Shown piece after piece: positions 59,459 to 64,000 of a DNA stretch of 64,000 nt. Below the pieces are notes generated by a model, which saw nothing but the letters and a program-made list of their open reading frames with translations, made no database searches and had not been told where the DNA came from. The stretch comes from Gigaspora rosea (taxonomy: Eukaryota; Glomeromycota; Glomeromycetes; Diversisporales; Gigasporaceae), in contig QKWP01000795.1 of NCBI GenBank assembly GCA_003550325.1, forward strand, positions 62,004 to 126,003, read 5' to 3'. Both the position numbers and the translations under genes were made by a program. Within the stretch, counting starts at the first letter, position 1; each line of letters opens with the position of its first letter.

Positions 59459-60046
59459 GACATACTCCTCTCCTTCATCACGAAATTATTAAATTCTCCA
59501 TAAAGAATATTGGATCCCTTCAAGAGCCTCACGACACTCCGATATATTCCCAAACCTACCAAAAATTGACCCTCCAAAAAATGATACCAACACCCCCTCT
59601 TAGTAAAGAAATCATAGAAAATAAATTACAAAAATACATTACAAAAATACATTAGTCTAGGTTGTACTTCGTTAGCTAAACTTATCACAGACTAGAGGTC
59701 TCCGACCAATCTAGCAAAGAATTGGTCGAGAGTAAACTAGCTCTTACCCCTACTCTCTAGAATAGTAATTATACATTTGTAATTAAGTGAATAATAACTA
59801 TTAATTAAGATATAGAGGAAAGACCTCTCTTTAAAAAAAAAAAATAAAAAATAAAAAAAAAACAAATTAGTAAATATACTATATCACTGCAATTAGGCTT
59901 ATTATGGAGGCATGGGATAGTGTAACCCCAAGAACGATTATTAATTGCTGGAAAAAAAACCCAAATTGTACTGTCAAGTAAGTGGAGTAGATCGAATTGG
60001 AATGTTAAAGATATTGAAGTCGGCTCAGAAGGTGAAACTGGAAGTG

Positions 60047-60115
60047 AATTCGAAGCTGAAGCCGAAAGCAAAATCGAAGCTGAAGCCGAAAGCGAAATCG
60101 AAGCTGAAATAGAAG
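60047..60115 (+). repeat. Short tandem repeat in transposase exon 2
   Basis: The unit GAAGCTGAAGCCGAAAGC(A/G)A-AATC is repeated about three times, encoding the acidic EAEAES tract. Confidence 0.8.
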
Positions 60116-60942
60116 TTGAAGATCTTATTTCTGAAATCTCTTCTAACTATAAAAGTGCAATGACTGCTAATGATTATATTTGAATTGACAATTCTCTTGA
60201 AATAGAAGAGGTTATCTTGGATAAAGCCGCTATTCTTGAAGAAATTCTCCCTCAATCCGATTCTGAAAGTAGCAGCGATGAAAGTGTTATTGAAATTGAA
60301 AAAATTTCTCATTCTGTCACTTTGGAGCAATATAGGTTGCTCATGCAATATGTAGAACAACAAGATTCAATAAAATTTGTTGAGGGCCAAGACCTACCTC
60401 TATTGAGAAGTCTGTTAAAACGAATTCGCTTGAACATATCTCAAATAAAAACACAAAAAAAAGTAACCGATTTTTTTTTAAAATGGTTTAATTATAATTG
60501 TTTAGTCTAAGAATATTAGAATATTACTGTATAAAATTAAATAGATTGCAATACTGTACTCACCTTTATTCAGTTTTTTTTCTTCTTTTTTATAGCGGAA
60601 ATTATATATCTTTATCGTTATTGTTATATTTTAGTTTTCACATCATTTAAGAAAATAAAAAAAGTGGTTTAAAAAATACTTTAGAGTAATCAAGATTTCG
60701 AATAATGTACTGTAATTACGATTTTAAATTTATAAATTTGAAATGCCAAAATAAGATTAATGTACGAAAATTATTAAAGAAAGTTATTTCTTGTCTTTGA
60801 AATACAGTTTCCTATTGATTAAAGTATTTGTAATACAATTTCCCTTTCTTATCAACCCCGCATATATCAACCAAATTACCAATCTAAATAGGTTGATATT
60901 AACGGGTGTCAACTATAGTGATTTTCATATGTAATCTCCGTC

Positions 60943-61135
60943 ACAGATTTTTATTAGTCGGCCAATCGTTTTTCAATGATATCTCACCGTCTACTAGGCC
61001 AATTTGGATGATCTAACCACCGTTAGATGCGTCTCGACGAGCTCTACAACTTTCAATTAGTGGACATGTATTATTAACTTAGTAGAGAAAAAAGTTTTAG
61101 ATGGAAGCACTCCACATTTCGCCTATAGGATCACT
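60943..61135 (+). repeat. Third copy of the 47.8-kb palindrome arm
   Basis: It matches 48020-48205 closely (GATGATCTAACCACCGTTAG, GTCTCGACGAGCTCTACAAC, GATGGAAGCACTCCACATTT) in the same orientation, including the box at 60992-61021. It continues into GCCTATAGGATCAC, where the left copy is cut by the Tigger end. Confidence 0.85.
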
Positions 61136-61397
61136 CTTATAGATAATTTTAAATATACGTGAATATGGAAATTGGCCAATCAGATTATATAATCCATATT
61201 TATTTAAAAATTGGTGACTATAATGAGGGTTTTTATTAATAAAATTGTTAAAAAATCAAATTTTCATGGTGATAGTGATTATAAGCAATTTGTGACTATA
61301 ATGAGGTTTTTTTACTATGTTTGAATCTGTCGTGCAAAATCGGGTACTTAAATAGAGATATGACTATATGGGGTGTGACTATAGGGAGGGATGACTG

Positions 61398-61880
61398 TAT
61401 ATATATATTTTTAATGTACAGTACTAACATTTTTTTCTTTAGAACTTACAGACATAGCACGATAATGAATATATGATAGTAGGGGCATAATAGTTTGGGA
61501 CATAGCAAGATAGTTACTAGCACAGTAATAATTTTTTATTTTTTTTATTTTTTTTTAATACAGTACTAACATTTAGTATAATAACTAATAGTAGAAGCAT
61601 GATAATTCAGAATGTAGTAAGATAGTTAGTAGCATAGTAGTTAGTATGAGCATGTATGATATTTCAAGACATTAGTAACATGATAGTATTTTTTTCTTTT
61701 TTTTTTGATACAGTGCTAACATTTTGCATAATAACAAACATGGCATGATAGTAAAAGCATGATAGTTCAGGATGTGACAAGATAGTTAGTAATACAGTAA
61801 TTAGTATAGAGCATGCAAAATAGTATGGGGCATAGTATAATAGTTAGTATAGGATTTAATATGATAGTTAAACATAGCAA
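61398..61880. repeat. Degenerate tandem array, right part
   Basis: It resumes the units of 46560-47717 (AGTACTAACATTTTTTTCTT, GCATAATAGTTTGGGACATA, GCAAGATAGTTACTAGCACA). About four units, fading after 61870. Confidence 0.7.
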
Positions 61881-62026
61881 AAAGGGCACCAGTGTCACCC
61901 CCAAAACACTTGTATATTATAATAAAATAGCCTAAAGTTGCAAATTTAAAATATTTTTTTATATTTTTTATTCTTAATTTTTTTTATATTTTTTATAACT
62001 ATAAAAATGTAGTATATATAATAAAT

Positions 62027-62223
62027 GTGGCGATTAAAATGAAATCAGATTAAAATGAAACTGTGGACCTCTCTTGCTCACTTAAAAGCTTATAAAACCT
62101 ATCTCTAACTCTAAACCTAACCCTAATGCTAAAAAATCCCAAAAATACCCCATAAAAATTTTAAAAATTTGCTTAAAAAATAGAAAAATTTCATTTTAAT
62201 CTGATTTCATTTTAATCTGTCAC
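62027..62223. mobile_element. MITE with ATTAAAATGAAATCAG arms, 197 bp
   Basis: Left GTGGCGATTAAAATGAAATC and right GATTTCATTTTAATCTGTCA-C are inverted copies of about 33 bp. Flanks AATAAAT (62020-62026 and 62224-62230) match over 7 bp. The centre contains AAACCTAACCCTAA-type telomere-like sequence. Non-coding. Confidence 0.75.
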
Positions 62224-62230
62224 AATAAAT

Positions 62231-62830
62231 ATATATAAAACAACAAATAAATTCTATATATTAATGTATATCAAATACCAATAGTAGATATATTAATGCA
62301 GACCAAATAATATAGTAATGCCAGCTAGAAAATTTTAGTTTTGGGATCATATTAAAAAACTTGTACTGCCTCTAAAAAATTCAGTGTATCATATATGGGA
62401 TTATATGCAGGATTCTGTACAGATCATGCACATGTCTATCTCTAATAATCAGGTTACAAAATTTTACAAAAGTAATAAAATCTAAATAAGTATTTAAACT
62501 ACTTTTTTTTTTTTAATATTAGGAGTGTAGCTTCTGCCCCAAACTTTATTAATACTTAAGCAAATTGACATATGGTGGTGCCTTTTATACATACATATTA
62601 TATACAAGTATTGAGGCTAGAACTTCAGCCTATAAACCTTTGATTCACATAAAAACCCACCAGTGCCTTCTATATTCCCATTTATATAGTTGATCTGGAT
62701 TTGTATGTTCTTTTTAACCAACAATCAACATTCCCATGTCCGCCACTTTACCCACATTTTTTAATTTATTACTTCCAATTTGATGTGTGTTGCCAAGTAG
62801 GTGCTTTATGCTTCCAAGTTGGTCCTAGTG
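62231..62830. other. Gene-free stretch
   Basis: AT-rich, no bounded element seen. Confidence 0.45.
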
Positions 62831-63030
62831 AATTGACCCGTTTAGAAAATCTTTACCCGGGTCACCCGAAAGGTGACCATGTGCCACCCAGGTGAAAATG
62901 GGTCAGTCCAAAAAAAGGCACCACCTGGGTCACCTGACAGGTGACCCGACAGATGACTCGTTGGGTCACTTGGGTCAATTAAAAAAAAATCTCTCGTAGT
63001 TAATATGACTAGTGATTTGACCCAGATAGG
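62831..63030. repeat. GGTGACCC/GGGTCACC-rich cluster
   Basis: GACCCG, GGGTCACC and GGTGACC words occur about ten times in both orientations between two TAGTGA(A/T)TTGACCC sequences (62827 and 63010). Probably the remnant of an inverted-repeat element; the open frame at 62701-62895 is a by-product. Confidence 0.5.
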
Positions 63031-63074
63031 TGTAACCTATAGTTGGTAGTAGAATTAATTTTACAAATTAATAC

Positions 63075-63705
63075 TGTTATGGCATTGCTGTAATTGCTGT
63101 AAGCCATAAAACCGTAATGCCGTAATGCCATAATAAAGCTGTAAAGCTGTAATACTGTAATGCAAAAATACTATTTGCTATAATACCGTTTATTAAAATT
63201 CTGTACAGCATTATAGTTTCCTTTAAATAATATATTATTAATTATTTTTCGAATTTGATTCTGTCGACTTCATAGATTTTGTATATGTCATGACTATGAA
63301 TAAAGGGATTTGTAGGTCTAGGTTTTATTTTGACTTAAACATCGTGATTTTTTTTTTTTGGCCTATAAGTCATTGTTTAAAAACATCTTTAGCGAGCTAA
63401 TTGATCGGAAATGGCATAATTGTTAACAGCATTTATGGCTTATATATACATACATATTTACGTGTTTAAAATTTATTATGACTATTGTATTCTGCTACAG
63501 AATACACTTTAAATAACTTTTATATTACTGATTAATTAATGTAAATAAAATGATTGTATTGCAAATACTAACATATTTATCAGTTTCCAGTTTGAAGTGA
63601 CTTAATTACTTAATTATAACATTATAATATTATACCATAGTTACAGTATCGCATTATTGTGATATGGCATTGTGGCATTATGGAATTGCGGCATTATAGA
63701 ATATC
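63075..63705. repeat. Inverted repeat of GTAATGCC / GGCATTAT words
   Basis: At the left, CCGTAATGCCGTAATGCCAT and GCTGTAAAGCTGTAATACTG are degenerate 9-10-bp tandem repeats. At the right (63640-63700) GATATGGCATTGTGGCATTA and TTGCGGCATTAT are the reverse-complement kind. The borders are not resolved. Confidence 0.5.
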
Positions 63706-63764
63706 ATGTGAGTTCTCTTAGAAATTTGGTTTAATTTGCACAATTGATATAAATTTGCATGTTC

Positions 63765-63915
63765 ATCGGCAAATTTTATATATAGATATATATCGATTAC
63801 TAACCGGTAAGATATATATCGATTATTAACACCCCTGTCGATTTCTATCGATAGTGATAGTAATCGATATATATCCGGTTAATTGATTACTATCGATAGT
63901 GATATCAATTAATAA
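63765..63915. repeat. Nested ATCGAT palindromes
   Basis: CTATCGATAGTGATA, TAATCGATATATATC and related words are arranged in opposite senses, e.g. GATATATATCGATTA and TAATCGATATATATC. No TSD seen; the window ends soon after. Confidence 0.55.
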
Positions 63916-64000
63916 TTATTATATTCACATAATCATGCTTTTTGAACATTTTACAGGTTTTCGCAAGTTTTCGCAATTTAATTATAAATTTTTTTTATTT

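Larger units (their letters stand above)
51750..59866 (+). mobile_element. LINE (non-LTR retrotransposon), decayed, about 8.1 kb
   Basis: Order: ORF1, then ORF2 with endonuclease, reverse transcriptase, RNase H-like region and a terminal Cys/His knuckle, then a poly-A-rich tail (about 59833-59862). CAAATTA occurs before the 5' A-rich segment (about 51761) and right after the tail (59863), a possible target duplication. The exact 5' end is uncertain because the junction is an (AAAT)n and A-run region. Both ORFs carry many frameshifts. It lies within the intron of the Tigger transposase, same strand. Confidence 0.85.
50676..60510 (+). pseudogene. Tigger/pogo transposase, two exons split by a LINE, inactive
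   Basis: Exon 1 (50676-51740) encodes a CENP-B-type helix-turn-helix start (KKRITLSMKTKQEICQRKN then DRSTISKIL), a second DNA-binding domain (GILQVQAKKFAELL then ASHGWLDRFKKRY), and the DDE core: VYNTNKTGLYF, LLLVDSALSH and LQPCDAGIINSFK. The first catalytic Asp, normally in a DET-type context, is Asn. Exon 1 is broken by a frameshift in the A run near 51288 and a TGA at 51499. Its end, ILEAIR, splices through GTAGTA...AATTAG to exon 2 at 59897, giving LIMEAWDSVTPRTIINCW, a normal Tigger continuation. Exon 2 has an extra A near 59955, an acidic EAEAES tract, a TGA near 60181 and ends with KVTDFFLKW. The ancestor would have cut and pasted DNA in the nucleus. Confidence 0.87.
48208..60915 (+). 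mobile_element. Tigger/pogo DNA transposon, 12.7 kb with nested LINE
   Basis: Left end CAGTTGGCCCCCGTTAATAT-CAACC; the right end is its inverted copy with 3 mismatches in 25 (GGTTGATATTAACGGGTGTC-AACTA). TA flanks at 48206-48207 and 60916-60917. The word GTTAATATCAAC repeats near the left end. The CAGTTG(A/G)CCCCCG terminus is typical of Tigger/pogo. The transposase gene lies inside, in the same orientation, split by a LINE. Removing the LINE leaves about 4.6 kb. Confidence 0.85.
47718..61397. mobile_element. TA-flanked palindromic element split by the Tigger insertion
   Basis: Left end CAGTTGTCCCTCTCTATAAT-CACC and right end GGTGTGACTATAGGGAGGG-ATGACTG are inverted copies flanked by TA (47716-47717 and 61398-61399). 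Without the nested insert, about 1 kb is left. It includes the palindrome at 47816-48205 and a further copy of one arm at 60943-61135. The extra arm means the right part is not the simple continuation of the left. Confidence 0.65.

Noticed and set aside
63770..63910. Possible hAT element with TATCGATAG ends
   Set aside because: Many overlapping palindromic words but no matching target duplication or unique borders, so it is listed only as a repeat.

Overview
The window looks like an accessory, repeat-rich part of the genome of an arbuscular mycorrhizal fungus (Glomeromycota, Rhizophagus-like). The sequence is very AT-rich, genes have short introns (about 70-80 bp), and the protein families fit that lineage: long Sel1-repeat proteins, TKL-like kinases with an HRDLHxGN loop, a microsomal P450, a membrane UbiA prenyltransferase, and pogo/Tigger, hAT-like, LINE and LTR elements. 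The organism is inferred from family content; no marker gene is present. No rRNA, tRNA or CRISPR was recognised.

Genes are sparse. Only three look intact: a two-exon cytochrome P450 on the minus strand (10875-12495), a three-exon UbiA-type prenyltransferase on the plus strand (13804-14972), and a small two-exon coiled-coil protein with an Asn/Asp-rich tail on the minus strand (43993-44489). A second UbiA copy (2878-4045) lies in a 2-kb duplicated block and carries three single-base frameshifts, so the P450 is bracketed by a UbiA pair. A giant Sel1-repeat gene (25042-28855, about 33 repeats, two frameshifts) is followed in the same direction by a TKL-like kinase (29029-30176, two in-frame stops).

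The rest is mostly mobile DNA, much of it delimited here by exact target-site duplications (TSDs). Terminal-inverted-repeat (TIR) elements with 8-bp TSDs: 715-950, 4692-5249, 5396-5726 (TSD 7/8), 6828-7132, 10182-10331, 18380-20997, 21363-21762, 31917-32188 and 37430-39179. Elements with TA duplications: 34622-35045, 40279-40510, 46859-47087, 47718-61397 and 48208-60915. A 931-bp four-fold palindrome with a TTA duplication lies at 20020-20950. A minus-strand LTR retrotransposon occupies 30864-37217, and each of its LTRs has a different later insertion that the other lacks.

The right third is a nest of insertions. A degenerate tandem array (46.56-61.88 kb) is split by a TA-flanked palindromic element (47718-61397). 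That is split by a Tigger/pogo element (48208-60915), whose transposase intron holds a decayed LINE (about 51.75-59.87 kb), which in turn seems to carry a small insertion at 53.08 kb. Points most worth a second look: the repeated ~55-residue unit in the LINE ORF1 protein, a 30-bp box shared by palindromes that otherwise look unrelated, the telomere-like tracts in the middle of several small elements, and the UbiA/P450/UbiA arrangement.
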